Source: Sclerodactyla briareus
Taxonomy: Eukaryota; Echinodermata; Holothuroidea; Dendrochirotida; Sclerodactylidae
DNA length: 64,000 nt
Assembly: GCA_026419785.1 (NCBI GenBank)
Contig: JAODTK010001554.1
Coordinates: 124,001-188,000 of the forward strand
Direction of reading: 5' to 3'
Below the pieces are notes generated by a model, which was not told where the DNA came from, ran no database searches, and saw only the letters and a program-made list of their open reading frames with translations. The translations under genes were made by a program, and so were the position numbers. This document shows, in pieces, positions 10,769 to 25,270 of this stretch. Numbering within the stretch: position 1 is the first letter of the stretch; the number at the start of each line of letters is the position of its first letter.

Positions 10769-13700
10769 TAAGCCTACAGGATGAAGCTTCCTTTATTACA
10801 TCTACAACTATGCCATCCATGACGTCACCAGCGGCGTTACTATACGGGGGAGGGGATAATGGTCCCCAACCTGAAAAAATGTGAAATGCATACTTCACAG
10901 GCGGATGAGTATTATCAACCGATTTTTATTGCCCCAACAGTATCAACTGAATAGAGCTCCCTAACCTTCATCAGTTTCTACTGATATAATTCATAGTTTC
11001 TTCACACAGCCACCCACCCCCCCCTGTTTATCATTCTGAACGAATGTCTCCGTTAAGTCAATTGGGGATACACTGATGGGAAGTATTCATAACCGCCGCC
11101 CCCATGGCCAAATGCATTCCAGTTGTGGTTTTCACTATATTATCTTATCATCGTAGGGAAGCTTGGTTAACCACAAAAAGTACATTATGAGACTGGTACC
11201 TGAACACCATGGGCAGGATGGGTAAAATTCATCCGATTCCTTTGTCGGAATGTTAAACCTAGGGGTTCTATAAGCCCTCAGCTACACAAGAATGATTTAT
11301 TTTTAGTTGATAATGTTCATTGAACACATCGAAGGCTCGTAAAAACTGATTAAAATTTCGGAACAAACGAATGGGTCGGCAAGCACAATTGTAAATCTTG
11401 GTAGATGTGAACAAATAGTGTATTGGGTCGAAAATTAGTTTCGATAATAACGACGAAGGATGGTAAATTCCACCTGTTTCAAATTCGTGAAAACACCACA
11501 TCTTCTTAGTTATGCGAATCTAGAATATGGGTTGTGCAACACGCTTTTGTGAGAAGAAATAGAAATTCTCCCCGACGACAGAGAAATTGTTATCAGGGAA
11601 ACGTGCATGGTCTTCTCTTTTTCAGTGGATTCAGTTCGGAAATCTGGAATGAAAAAGGTCTTCTGAAAAGGTTTCAGCTATTTGTCTTGCACAGGTACAA
11701 GTTTCACAAAGTCCCACATGTCCACAGTACATAGGACTCTGTAAAGTACTTGCGAAAATAAATGAGAACTTTTGGTATGATATGCCTATTGTTTGCAAAA
11801 TTAGGATATGATAGTTTATTCACAGGAATGAAAAACTTACCACGTATTCATGAAATATCATCAGTGTTGAAAAATTCACCTTCAAATGAACAAACTTACT
11901 ATATACATTCATCAAGTTTCATTGTGACACAAAAGAGCTTGGCGGTTTGACACTGCAAAATCTCAGTCCGAGAGTATTTCCATCCTATGTTCACTTTGTA
12001 CTTCTTGTAAATTTGCTACTGATGGTGTAAATTTAGCGTAATTCATGTAACTTCGCCTATCTAATAAGCTGACAACTGTTAGTAAAATTTATTTCATTAA
12101 AGGACTCGCATCTTCACAACACCCTACAAAGTTTGTAACCATTCGCAGGTACTGTTTAGAAGTTATGGTCAGATGATTGGACGTGACGAATGGGCGACCG
12201 AACCGAACGCGAAGAAAACGAAGACTGCTTGGGCAGCTCACCCGCAGCAAAACATGAGCCTTCAAATGTGTTCTTCAATTAGATCTACTACGTGAAAGTT
12301 CACACGTGTCGTTAACATAACCTGGATTCCCGGAATCCAGATTAGACTGAGCAGGAAAAACCTGGCCCACTAATCAGTTCATTACCTAATTAAAGCTCCA
12401 TCACTGTGTTAATGTTGTATTGTATCTCATCCGCGATTAATGGGGCCTTTGGTATTTTGTAATCGCCGTGTTTGTTCAACACCCGCTGTTGCGACTACGG
12501 GGTGTGAGTCGGTATTCCCCGGACTGCAAGGTACTTCAACCCTCCAAAGTAATTACAAGGAGGAAAAAACAAAACATGAATGGTATAACTGAAACACCCA
12601 ATTTACCTTGCTGTCAAAAGTTATGGTAACAATACTTTAATATGTTCGCCTTTTTTGGAAGAGAAACCGATGGTTGTCGTTGGAAACAACTGTATGAGTT
12701 CGAAAGTTCAATGAACTGGTTTGACACAAAGCATGTAAGAGTGGAACGACTTTTCTGTCACTGTGGGATTTCGTCTCCTCCAGGAGTCGGAGAGACGCAG
12801 TGAAGCAAGTATAATGAGGAAGCTTGGAGTTTCACTAGTCTGGGGTCGTAAAACATATTTTGATTATCACCCAGGACATGGTGCAGGCGTCCTTAGTTCG
12901 TAGCCTCGAGCGCCTGTTTCCCAGAACTGGGATTGTGACTAAATACCAGCTTCCAAAAGTTCGAAAACGTGATTATTGTATGCAGGAAAGCGAACGCAGT
13001 ATACTTTGGCTATGTCTAATTATAGGATGGGACAATTATTTTTAGGACGGCTCATGATTGCACAACATCGCACATTCGGCAGATATTAGTGGATAAACTG
13101 CGCAGCTTGGTGCCCAAATCTATGTCAAGTATATCATCTAAGGCCACAAAGCACATCTTATTTATGAAATGATAATAATCCTCAGTCGAAATATGTTATT
13201 CATTCGAGATCAGGATGCCTAATCAAGAACAACAGAGGAAGTTATGATATTGCGTGTGCATGCTAAATAATTGTCATTCCAAAAGAAAAAGACCAACCAG
13301 TTCATTCAATGGTTTCCATTCCTGAATTTGCCCAAATACTGTACCTCTACTGAGTTTGCTGAAGTTCAATTCCGGAAACTTGACCCAGGGAACGAATAAT
13401 AAAAAAATACAGGAGTACTGAATTCAACACGGGATTTCACCATCAACAGAGCCACAGAAAGAGTAGTTATTGTCATTCTAGTATGTACTTTCGTGCCCGA
13501 GAAGACAAGCGTAGGAGCTTTAGGAAAAGCGGTATGCCACTGCAACATTTGTTTGTTTGTTGTTGTTTTTGTTTGTTTTGTTTTTCACTCAGAAAGAATA
13601 ATGTGGATCAAGTAAAAATGTGTAGGAATTTGCAAATGGAGAGGTCAGTGTTAGTGATGCTGACCCTAACTTTGCATGTGGTGGAAATCTCTGTACAGAC

Positions 13701-15072
13701 TGCGTCAGCCGGCTGAGAATGAGCTGTTAAAGTCTTGGTCTGTCGAGAAAGCGACCAAAAGGAGTGACCATATCACGTATGTGCCAACGTGTCAATGGAC
13801 GCCTTCTAATCAAACGAATATGCAGCAAGTGTGAATCCATTTCTTACCTGTAGTGTACCAACACCAATAGATCGTATGATTTGTATACAACACTCAGGTG
13901 TACTGACAATAACACATTATCAGGGCCGACAAGCGACTGGGCATTGTAGGCTTACTGAGGCGTACCTAAGGCGGTACGAATGAGTGTAGGCTGGCGTCCT
14001 ATGACAGGTGTCGTTACCCACCCTACCACACAGCCCCCCCTAGATTTCCCCTCGTGGAGAGAATTTTGAGAAGTAAAGTTTCATATGATTGGGGGAATGG
14101 ATTCCCATCGTATTGAGTATCCGTCCCTTCCCCCTTCTTCATGGTAGGTGGGTGCTCATTTGATTCGATCCCCAGTCAGTTTGACCGGGGCGTTTCAGGG
14201 TGTGCTCACGAAGACCTATGCCACTGACTACACGTACGCGATCGCGATAAACAATGGACGGCATGATACATGCGAACAGTGTTTAGAGCACATCACTTCC
14301 TTATAGCCACACACATGGATTCATTTCGGATACGTTTTGAGAGTGATACGTCATATTGGCGCCATGGCCGATGAATCGTTCATTAGTTCAGGATATTATG
14401 CGCATACGGAGTTACCTTGCTATGGGTGTTTTCCACTTCCTGGTGAATTTGTTCGATTCACCAGTACAGTACCAGGTTGCAATATCCCGGCAGGCTGCTC
14501 TTGGCTAGTTCCACATCAGAAATAATACTGAGTCTATTATGAAAATCTTGAGCTTGAGCTTGTGAAAAACTTGAGCTTTTCAACCGAGACATGTTCGTCA
14601 CTCCGTTGATACCTAAAATTGTTCGAGAGATCATAAATATTATGGGAAAAATTGCGTGGTATTTTGCGACAATAAAAAACCCTGTAGGTAGTCCTAACGG
14701 CTTCAGCATTGCGAAGACTGGACGAACTAGGGGGTTATCACGCATCGCTAAAAAGCGCATTTTTGTTGACTGCTTATATTGCATAGGATGGAAAGATAAA
14801 TGTCTTTTCTCTTGGGGGGGGGATAGAAATTTATGAAACAGGGTTGGGGTAATTTAATGAATACGAGTATTCATTCAAGATGCGTAATAACCCTAATTGG
14901 TTTAGGTTACGGCTTAGCATGGAAATGACCGAAGATGAATGACAGTACAAAGGACGATATTATAGAAACGTCTTTGCAAGCATTATTGAAAGCTTCTATC
15001 TTTATACCCTTTTCTAACAGAAGAATGTAGGCACACTCATTTTGCAACGGCTCACACAATAAGACAATTCGT
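10769..15072. other. No gene recognised; one short palindrome
   Basis: No domain or transposon terminus is seen. An almost perfect 19-bp palindrome (CTGGATTCCCGGAATCCAG) lies at 12322-12340. A TTTG/TTG-rich patch lies near 13547-13585 and runs of eight to nine G occur near 14813. Open frames here are below 110 codons and unrecognised. Confidence 0.45.
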
Positions 15073-15182
15073 GTAAGTAAGGAAGTAAGTACGTAAGTAA
15101 GTAAGTAAGAAGTAAGTAAGTAAGTAAGTAGTAAGTAAGTAGTAAGTAAGTAAGTAGTAAGTAAGTAAGTAAGTAATAAGTA
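15073..15182. repeat. TAAG/TAG microsatellite at a LINE 3' end
   Basis: About 110 bp of GTAA units (TTAC on the other strand) with several irregular GTAG or GAAG steps. It abuts the 3' end of the minus-strand LINE fragment at 15183 without a gap, so it is probably the element's simple-repeat tail rather than an independent microsatellite. Confidence 0.9.
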
Positions 15183-15775
15183 ACTGAAACTTTATTGCTC
15201 CAAGTTGGATAATATGGTGTCTTGCACATGGAGGTTTAAAGCAGTACAAAAATATATAGTATAAGATTATGTATCAGAGTAAATACAGATGGAAACTAAG
15301 GAATAAGAATGTTGAACAGTCAGACAAAGACAAGATAAAAGACTATTGCACAACCTACAACTTAGGTTGTCGTTGAGAAGTTTGATTGCACGAGGAGTGA
15401 AGGAGTTACGATAGCGATAAGTTCTCGTGTACGGGCTGGCTACAGTCATCCTAAACTAAATCTAGCTTGGTTTGAAGCAATGAGGTACTGAGGTACACAT
15501 CTCCAAACTCCGCGGAAAAGTAGTCTTGAAGAACATTTGCATTATATCGGTACGTACGTTGAAATTTTGCAACTTCCTGCGACAATTAACCTGGTATTTA
15601 ACCTCTTGACCAGGGCATCCACGTGACCACCCCATGTTGAACTGTTGTTGAGGTGAATGCCCAGATACTTGTTTGGAGTGAACCCTTCCAACTTCTTCAT
15701 CCTTGATTATGATTGGAGGAGGTTCAACCCCATTACGGCGGAAGTCGATGATCATTCCTTCATTTTGCTCGAATA
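15183..15775 (-). pseudogene. CR1/Rex1-like LINE 3' fragment
   Basis: The minus strand reads MIIDFRRNGVEPPPIIIKDE, then EVGRVHS, then in shifted frames YLGIHL, TWGGHVDALVKRLN and KLQNFNVRTDI. After a gap it reads YRYRNSFTPRAIKLLNDNL near 15360-15440. These are the segment after the RT catalytic box (EMIIDFRRN...V-x-x-x-KYLG) and the C-terminal tail of CR1/Rex1-like polymerases. The stretch normally found between FNV and RYRNSF, about 70 residues, is missing, so the copy carries an internal deletion plus frameshifts. The 3' untranslated part ends AATAAAGTTT and runs into the TTAC-type tail. The end resembles that of the element at 46.36 kb, so both are likely one family or close sisters. Confidence 0.78.
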
Positions 15776-18700
15776 TTGCTTCGGAACATACTAAATCGCC
15801 GAGCGGAACGACCGTTCATATTCCCTTGACATGCACAATATGAAATCCTCCTCACAGAGACTTGATTACGGCAGCGATGGACTCCCTGTCATTTGTTGTT
15901 TCTTCTTTGTTTTTCAAATTACTCACTCCCCTGCTTTTAATGCGTAATTCTTCCGAGGCAAACCATGCCCAATATAATAGAGGTCAACCGAAGCCTGTAC
16001 CCTCTCTGAATTTGACGATGGACGATGGACACAATAAAAAGCGAACAATCACTGCTCGACAACACCAAGCTAAGAAACTGCCGCCATTTTCTGATATTAT
16101 GTTCGACAAGAGAACGGATTGATCATCCGGTCTCAAGGATTACCTAGAATAAATATTACTGAGCACAATAAATCTGGTGCTGATGATGAGGGCTAACTGT
16201 AATGTGAATATACGCGTGGGGAAACGGATGGCGGGGGAAGAGTTAAGACTCCGCAACCATGTTTGGCATATCTTTGTAAGGTTTCATACTCGTTCTTCAC
16301 CAACCAGGGTGACAACTTTTTTTTTTTTTTTCCCCTACTGATCCCCAAGCATGCGCATAACTATTGCTGCAATATTCATCACTCTCAACGATAACTATCT
16401 ACTGTCAGATTTTTTTTTTTAACCAACCAGTTCTATATTCAATAAGAGAACTACCGGACCTTGCAACAGTGTTCCCCCTTTGTTGCCTAATTCCACCGTG
16501 TATCTTGTGTACTATGTGTTCCGGGAACATCTTTTTTAATCTTTGCTACTTCGATGTTCCCTGTAACCAACCAGGAATCGGACCGTAGACCTCCTTTAAA
16601 TGCTTACTATGAGAATCCTTAAACACAGAAGCCGGACGTGTGCGGGTGATAACGAGGACGAAAAATTCTCGCAACGTGAGTACCGGTAGTCAACTCCAGT
16701 GGTAATATTGGTATATTTATGATAGCCTGCGCTATAATCGGCATTGCTGATAATTAGATTGGCAATATGTCCTAATGATGTCTGGAATAGGGCATGACAT
16801 CCTTACCACAAACGCTCTTCCGCGTTAGAGGATAATTGGCGACGAATCATATACTCTGTAATCTATGTCCACACAATCCGATTCCCATGGTCGTAGTCTT
16901 TTCTTTACGCTTATTAATTCACAAGCCCAACTAATATTATCGTGATATTCATGTTCTTCTCTGCACCAAGCATATTGACTGAACAGGATTTGAGTGGCCC
17001 CATTGGCCATTAATTGTTGCTTTCGCTGTTGGTGTTGTTTAAATATGTTCGTTTCCGCCACCCGCGGGTTGCATTGCAATGTTTCAAACTGCGTGCACGA
17101 ACTGGTTATCGCGTTCGGATTCAATAAACGGTGGAGGATATTTAGAAAACGTGATTGGACGTTTCTGATTGACTGGCAAGTACCACAATCGTCACACACG
17201 GGCGTGATGTGGCGACTTTCCTTGACTATGTGACTATCCTTGGGTAGATGTTAACAATCCCAAGTCAGCCATTGCTGTGGATATCAAATTAATGATATTA
17301 GCTCGATGGGTTTTCCGATAAACCATAAATGTAAAAAACGTGTTTGTATCCCAGTAGCTACGGGTGATAAACTGTAGGTTACTGGCACCTTACTCGCAGC
17401 TAAAAATCGATTCAAACGAAAACGCACGACCACGGTCCATCGGTGATCCGCCCAACGCTGACAAACTTATTTAGCAAGTGAGGTTTAGAAGTTATGAGCG
17501 AACGTACGAACGGACAAACAACGAACATCGAAGCAACATGATGGGTGCGTTTTAGTCGAATGTTGGTGATAGATATTTTGCACGGCGACGGAACGCACTG
17601 GTCACCTGATTCAGTATCAGCTGTGTCATCATTGAGTTGTAGATTTGTATAACCGATCATTTGGCTAGCAGTGGGAGTGCCCTAAGATCAGTTTTCTAGA
17701 CTGTATGCTCTGTTAGATGATGTGGTGTCACATGACTTGGTAGCCAATCATGGTTCCCCTTCATTGAAGCAATTACGTAATGGTCCATCACTACAGCTGA
17801 CTACGAACGAACCCACTGTTCTGCTTCATTGATGTCAGTTAAATCTTCATGTTCGTCAATGCGTTACATGGACAAGAGGGCTCTGTCTTGTACTAACGAA
17901 TATGCCATACAGACATCACAACCACAGACGCGCAAAACCGTTAACTCAAAGCTGTTATTTTCTAAGGAGTTCTGTGCTATGGATATGTTCACAAACTTCC
18001 AACTGTAAATATAATGCCTACCGTTTATCCGCGATCACCACCGTACAAATAACGAATTTGAAAACCCTTTTAAGTTTGACAGGCACTCGCGCTCATTCCC
18101 CTGCTGCTATAACACAAGATACCATGGTGTTTTTTTTATCACACCATATAAAATAATAGTTAATCGTGTCTTCGCACATCATTTGCACCCTTTGATCGCA
18201 TTTCTCGAAGTAGTCCTGAAGGCGTCCTTTGCGATAGATACTTCACAGGTATTCTTTGAACCGGGTAACTCGGGAGAGTGGAGATTACCCAGAGACTATA
18301 ACCTGTTCATAACGAGCAACGATATTCTCACTATCCGGTAAATTATTTAATGGTACTATGATAAGAGTATCCATCCGGCATCCACAATCCAGGCCCAACG
18401 AACAGAAATGAGGGTGAACGTATATCCTATCATGCATTCTAGTAGTTGAGTTGTTCTGGGAATCATAACAAACATACAAAGTATAATGGATGTACAACTT
18501 TTAAAAGGTCAGTTTGAAGATGGTCATCATAGTATAATATTGTTATCCTCAGAACGACTCATTTTGAGCAACTTTGAACACAGCTTTTGTCTGTTTGTTC
18601 GTTTTGATTTTGATTTGTTCTTTGTTTTGTTTTCCTCTGAGTGAAATTTAAAGTGGTATGGAGTGAACAGATGATCAGGAACCGTGGTATAAAGTGAGGC

Positions 18701-21700
18701 TTTTCAACTGCTTCCTCCTCCACACATTCTGCTCTTTCCAAACGACGAATTGCTTCGAGAGCTTCTTCCATCTCAAACTGCAAAACGTAAAAATGAAATG
18801 TTTTGCTTTCAGATGCACAGTTAGAACAAAGATGTTCTGGACATTTTTGCGCGATTAACTCCTATGAGATTATTTCTTCTATTGAACAAGGAGTGGAATA
18901 GCTGTTAGAAGCATAATATTCATAAGTTTTCCAGTAAAATATTAAATGAACTGATTGAAGGAACATTTACTCTGAAATGCCCTCCTCTTCTGTCCGCCTC
19001 CTTCTGTCAGTCGTACAAACACCGTAAGGCCCCAAAAACATCTGGTGGCATACCTCATTCTGGAAATGCAGCTTATTGACTGAACTGTTATTCCTAATTT
19101 TGCTAGTCATTGTGGTGTTAGCACGTTTCGATGATCGCTGTTTTTTTTTTTTTTTCTTCAAGTGTAGATCCTTATACTTGAGGCTGATAAGAAACGAATA
19201 TACGAGGATCATATATTAGGAACAGAATTAATACTTCCAAACAAGGAAACTCAGAACCATCTAATCCACATCAACCGCTCCGCGGATTAAAGTGAACCAC
19301 TCGGCCATGATTTCCGACTAATTCATGGTCTATATCTATATTCCATGATTTCTTTTCTCTACGTTATCGAGAGACGCTGTACATTTACGCTACCAGTGGG
19401 AGGGACATTTCAACTATTGTCCGACGTATTTGCCCCATCGAGGCTTACATGAACTAAAGTGACAGAAAAAATTACATTCATCAGCACTTACTCATTGTAC
19501 ACTCATTAGCCTACTGTTTGTTCACACAGTGATCTTCCCGCCACGCGCAGGACGCCGTGCACGAAACCACGTTTTATTCAGTACACACCCGGCCTCCACT
19601 GGAAACAGTCACGATCGAGGGTTGCAACGATTAGACAGTTCTATGCATTGTTTGGGAAACATTGACTGACAATTTCTAACTTCTCTCCAGAGATGGGGCC
19701 CCAAGGATATTGACTCCTTCGAGGGATTTTAGTCACCACGGATCAGTCAGTCATCGATCAGTCAGCAGTAGACATTTCTATCGAGTGAAGTGTTATTATT
19801 TACAACTATACAGAGGCTTCATGAAGTGTGGATTTTCTATTGGTTCCAACGGTATTTATGTCAAATCCACTCGACTGCTCGAAGAGCTTTGAGAGCGGAT
19901 GACAATTTCTCTGTTCTACTCCTAGGCGCCGCCACGGGGAGGCTTGTTTTCCCCCAATCGCGACAAATATTTGGCTTGAACGATATATTGACATAGACCA
20001 AAAATGGGGGAATGTGACTATACATAGCACGCGGATTGCTTCTAAGACTTTTTAACCTCCCCCATAATCGGTCCCCCCATCTAGAGCACCACCAACCGAT
20101 AAGCCCGTCCTCCCCCACCAGGCAACCCTGGCGCCGCCCTCGGCTCTACTTTTCGGTGAGGTACAGTAGACTCTTGGCGTCAATACGCCCGTTCAAGTAG
20201 AAGGGTACCGAACGTAATACAATCGTGAGTAGACGACAGTATCATATCATGTATAAAAACAAAATATGTCGAAGCCTCCGCCCTTTTTTCTTTAGTACAA
20301 TATATTTTCTCTCTAACTGATTCTCGCCCTGCATAGCTGTAGGTCGTTGTTCGAGACTAGATATTCTGACTTGATATGTGCCCATGTCCTCCTAGCCCAC
20401 AACTTCATCAAGATAAATGTTGCGAAATTGATTGCTGTAGGTGGAAACTACGAATGCTATTCACAGGTCACGACACAGCAGGTGTAGTATGTCAATAACT
20501 TTCCGAATTATATGTTATATTTCAATTACAACCCCCGGAAATATACTCCCAAACATATAACACTATACCCATATACCCAACACCTAATCGTGTAACCCCA
20601 CCCCCCCGCGGGTAATCGCCAGGCGGTATCTGTCTGGTCGTGCTAATAACTATGACAATATTTCCTGAATTATCATCAGTAATCGCGTACGCGGTTTGTC
20701 TTTGCGGAAGATGGGTTGACTAGACACGAATCACTACAATTCGCCAACTGAAACCCCCGCATTCAGTAGAATTCAGGGTTGGTCATCTTTGAAAGATTCC
20801 GGGGGGGGGGCCTTCCTCCTCAACTGCCTGCATCGTACAACATGTATGTAACGATCTTCTTACATATTCGATAATATCATAACTGCTCCTGTTTTCCTTA
20901 CACGGTAATCTCTTCGTTTAAGACTTAACGCTACTTTATAATCGTTGATCAGTACAAATATTCTCCCTTTGACGCTTTCTCCACTTCAGAAGATAGCACA
21001 GACCTATTCGGCGGCTGGAGTCATTCACATAGTAACTGAAATTTATTTAGGCGTATATTCAGATTTAACTTGATGACTTTATTATTAAAAAAATAACTTG
21101 TACGAGTCCATGTGAGGCGCAATCAAGATTATCCATTATCATTATGATTATTTGTTTCAATTACCTGATACTGATTAGGAGGCACAAAAAATAGGTCCGC
21201 CTAGAACGAATGTTAAAAATTACTAACAAATCACGGGAAGGCCTACAAAAACACCTTACAACATCCGCCACAATATCCAAGAAATCGAATCAAACTGCGG
21301 ATAGAAACGAACACGAGGATCGACGGAAGTTATCGAACGAGCGGAGAACGATGTGAGAGTCCCCTTCCGTGAAATCACAAAAAGTTCTGAACGAAGTTCA
21401 ACGGCGAGCGGCCGTTTTACCTTATGCGTTGAAGCAGCGCCCCAGTTGGTGTATATGATATCGTCTCCCAAAACAGTGTGTGAAGAAACAAAAGGTCTTT
21501 GTTTATCAATTCGTTCAATGGATGACTCTTGTGTAGTTCTAATTGCCGATTCACGGGTTGAACAAACGGTGTGGCGAAAAATATTACAGACGGATAGCAT
21601 CACTTGTGAGATAGTCGACATCAGAGAATTAGTGTACATATGAGCCATTGAAATGATTGACTTGTTTAGGATCGTTTGTAATTACGCCTATAATACGCCA

Positions 21701-24300
21701 TATACTATCAATTTAGAATGATGGGGTTAATTATTTTAATTTGCATAACCATCATTATGCTTCAGTTCGAATTTGGATTTATCCGCGGGTTTTCCAACTC
21801 AAAATCGTTCAGCGTGAATCATCTCACCTGGATTGCGTTAAATTGTTTTATTGGTATGTTTCACTTGCCATATTTCATATCATAACCCCTTTTTTTTCCG
21901 GATGTTACTGCCAGCCATTTACTTCCTGTAAGCGTGGAGTAAATAGACGTTATCCAGTAACACGGGATGGACTGAGATAGCTCCACTTCAAAGTTAAGTG
22001 CGGTTTTTTCAGCATGATTTCTGTGCATATCTAGGGAACTGTCGAGCTGGAAATGTCTGAGAACGCCTTGTTGTCTCATCCAATGTGAGGCATTTTTAAT
22101 TGGCTCTATACGGGACGCCCAAGTCATACTTCGGACTTACAAATAATGTTTAAACCGAATTAAATAATTCATTATTGTGTAGCTGAACGAATTATTACTT
22201 ACTGACTACCTATTCATATCATTTGTAGTTAATCAATGTGCTACTTCGAACACTCCAATTAGGGGCCCCATCAGCAATAATTTTCTCATTCACCGACGTG
22301 ATCGTCAAAACATGATCTGAATCCCAACCCGCGGAGTGAAATACCATAATCTGAACTGCGTGTTAGCGCACGCCTCATTTCTGCGCACGAAATCCCGTTG
22401 ATTTCGATGTGTTCTATAAACATAGGCATCGTTTGGGTAACATGACTCGGGCGCTTCCAAATGCCTGGCAATTATGAATATCTTCACGCACGAGCGTTCC
22501 CGTTGACGCCTGAACTTCTCTCCGTGAAAAAGCTGTAGGATATTACCTTCCCGAGGTTGTTAGTAAACTCCAATCAGTCATTGTTCTGGATATTAAATTA
22601 CTACAATTGTCGCATTATGCATTCCCAGCGAGTAAAGTGTAAGATGAAGCGAGGTTGCACGAGTATTCTGTGCGACATTAATGAATGAACGGGGTCTTCG
22701 TACTGTTTTACGGCGTCGGTTTCTTCTCAGGAACGTAATCCGTAAAGGATTGCCATATAAGAGATGTTGCGAGCGAGTCGCCATGTGATTGTTCAGAAAT
22801 GTGAACAATTATGCCGAATTTGAAAATAAATCGCGGAGAAGCAGGAAAAGCAGCATTAGAGGACATGTCAGTAACAAATTCAAATCTATGTCCATCCCGT
22901 TATAGAGTAATTAGACAGGCGTAGTTCAGTGGTCTGAAAGGTGCTGAATAATACTTTTTGAAGTAGTATGTGGTAAAATGTTATATTTTCAAGAATACGT
23001 AGGAAGAGTTCGGCCACACGGCCCCCGAGAAAGACTTAGACAACCTATCTAGAGGGACTATTGAAGCATTTGATAACGCATGAAGGAGAAACGTTATCGG
23101 GATTGCAAAATATTTGGATGTAGGATCCTCGAGATGTAACCCTACGTCTCATCAGCAGCTGGGTACACGGTAGGAATTGGTAATATTTTTTAATTAAATC
23201 CCATCAACTGGGGTTCTGATCTACCATGTACAAACGAAGTCGTGTCTTTTTGTTGCAGGCTATCCTTGATATACTATTTGATCTGTTTCCCCCATCGGCC
23301 TCGAAAAACTTGGATTTGTTAGATTATTCGTGGCTTACTGGGGTCAAATTCCGTTCATATTAGTCTTCTTAACTGGTTTGTAACACTATTCGGTTCATTT
23401 TGTTTAGTTACAGACTGACAAAAATCAATTACAATTGAGATAGAAATGGTCCGTTAGAACTTGAAAGACCTAATATTATCTACTTCGGCAGTGATTATTA
23501 GAAAAACTAAACGGATTAATCCTCCGAAGCTATTGTTTTTTTACAAGGACAAACCCTTTAGTCGCAGCTCTTTTCATATTTCTACAGATACTATATCGAA
23601 GTGAATCAAAGTGCATAGATGATAATTTTAGGTAGTGTACATTTAGGAAGAGCTTCATATGCATAATTGAAATGTACATCAGTCATAACATTGATATTAT
23701 TTGTTTTAGCTCCCTATATTAACTAAAACAAAAGGATCGATCCCTTGATTATTGCATCCGTTTGTAGGAAGATCGTTTTTGAAATTCGGAAATTCAATGA
23801 ACACATTGGCTGATTTTGATATTGTCAAAGGACAACTGCAGGCTTGAATGCATTAGGGATTTTCATGCGGATTGGAAAACAATGTAGATAGCTCCGATCC
23901 CTATCTCGATACGATATTCCTATGTATTCCATGTGTGGAGTTATTGGACCATCATGCAACACTCCGCATAAATAATGCTTTCCTCTTACCATTTTTTTAG
24001 TAACCATATAACCTACCAACCCACTATAGCTATTCTCTCTCATAGACTAATTATTTTTCATAGTGAAAATTAATTGTTTGAAATTCATTAGAAAACAACT
24101 AAGAATATTTACGAGTATGACATGATGGGATGTTCCAGATCTTGGTAATATAAATATACACAAACTTCAGGTCCTCCGAGTCCATAACGGGAAGTCGTAT
24201 AACGTCGAGTTTGGACTGCATTTAGTTATCAGTCCAGCTATTATAAGTCAACTTGAAGAAAATAACGAAGTTCATGGAAAACGAGCAGCTCATCGAAAAC
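15776..24300. other. No gene recognised
   Basis: This 8.5-kb stretch contains only T-runs (16319-16331, 19141-19156), G/C homopolymers (near 20588 and 20800) and short unremarkable frames. The two overlapping frames at 21256-21648 (minus) and 21353-21643 (plus) are each other's shadow and neither is recognised. A tRNA A-box-like word lies near 22922 but has no B box. Confidence 0.45.
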
Positions 24301-24406
24301 AACTTGACGGAGGAGAACATATTTATCTAAGTAGAATATGTCTGTATCACTCCAAAATATGTTTGTATCACTCATTGTGAAACACCTTGACGGAGGTGAA
24401 CATATT
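24301..24406. repeat. Short tandem duplication, about 82 bp
   Basis: CTTGACGGAGG followed by (A/T)GAACATATT occurs at 24303 and again near 24386. Between them ATATG(T/C)CTGTATCACTC-like text also occurs twice. Copies differ by a few bases. Confidence 0.6.
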
Positions 24407-24555
24407 GCCCTGAATAATGAGTTTTAATTAATTTTTATTTACTTCAAACTCCAGATCTTTCAGATTTTCAGTTTTCTAGGACTATCGAATGCAATCTTCT
24501 AACGTAGCAAAGCGTTATCTGGGGTAGACGTAAATGACATAAATGAATGAAGCCC

Positions 24556-24775
24556 TGTTTCCATGTGTCCGTAATTACGTAAACGTAATGCGTAATGCGT
24601 AAACAACGACTATTGTGTATTTCAACGAGAGTGTTTCCATGTGTCCGTAAACGTAATGCGTAATGCGTAAACAACGACTATTGTGTATTTCAACGAGAGT
24701 GTTTCCATGTGTCCGTAATTACGTAAACGTAATGCGTAATGCGTAATGCGTAATGCGTAATGCGTAATGACCCGA
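24556..24775. repeat. Minisatellite of 68-76 bp units with a nested GTAATGC array
   Basis: TGTTTCCATGTGTCCG begins units at 24556, 24632 and 24700. The units are near-identical; one lacks the eight bases around TTACGTAA. Each unit contains short GTAATGC repeats, and the third ends in six consecutive GTAATGC heptamers. It is a two-level tandem repeat. Confidence 0.9.
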
Positions 24776-24791
24776 ACGCTACATGTAGCGT
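24776..24791. other. Perfect 16-bp palindrome after the minisatellite
   Basis: ACGCTACATGTAGCGT equals its own reverse complement. GCATTACGC, the reverse complement of the preceding array's GCGTAATGC, follows at 24800, so the array and palindrome together can fold back. Confidence 0.8.
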
Positions 24792-24899
24792 CCGAATATG
24801 CATTACGCAGCCTAACGGGAAATTCCCGACTGTTTATAGCACTTACCTAATGATTTGACATGTAGTTAGCCTATGCATCCTACAGTCATCTCGTCATCT

Positions 24900-25270
24900 T
24901 TCCAATTGCTGTTCATTTATCCCGGTGTGTTGGAGCTTGGTTGAACTTAACATACTGACAGGGCTAGGTTTTACCATTGGTGGACATTTCCTGGAGTCAG
25001 TTCTTGTTTTAGGCATTGTGTTGAAACAAATGAAGAGCACTTTTTTAGGTATTTATATCTAGATACGCCGTGTGTGTATTAATCGAAAAAAAAGAGAAAA
25101 ATGTCTTCCTTTCCAGTACTGTTCGTACGTTTTAATTTACCTTTTTGTAACAATAGTTTTCACTGTGGGCTAACATTACTCGAACTCTTGGGTTCAGGCA
25201 TTGTGTCGAAACGATTTAAAGAACATTTTATATGGTATTATGTTGGTTTGATTTGTACTTAATAAAATAG
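24900..25270. repeat. Diverged direct duplication, about 185 bp apart
   Basis: AGGCATTGTGT(T/C)GAAAC followed by an AT-rich GGTATT-containing segment occurs near 25011 and 25196; the flanks also align loosely (TTCTTGTTTTAGGC against CTCTTGGGTTCAGGC). The duplication is old and its edges are uncertain. Confidence 0.5.

Noticed and set aside
18559..18783. Minus-strand exon with a TTTTGCAG acceptor and Glu-rich text (EALEAIRRLERAECVEEE)
   Set aside because: Composition is protein-like and the acceptor is good, but no donor follows, the end of the frame is low-complexity, and I recognise no family.
22915..22950. tRNA A-box-like word GTAGTTCAGTGG
   Set aside because: No B box or cloverleaf downstream.
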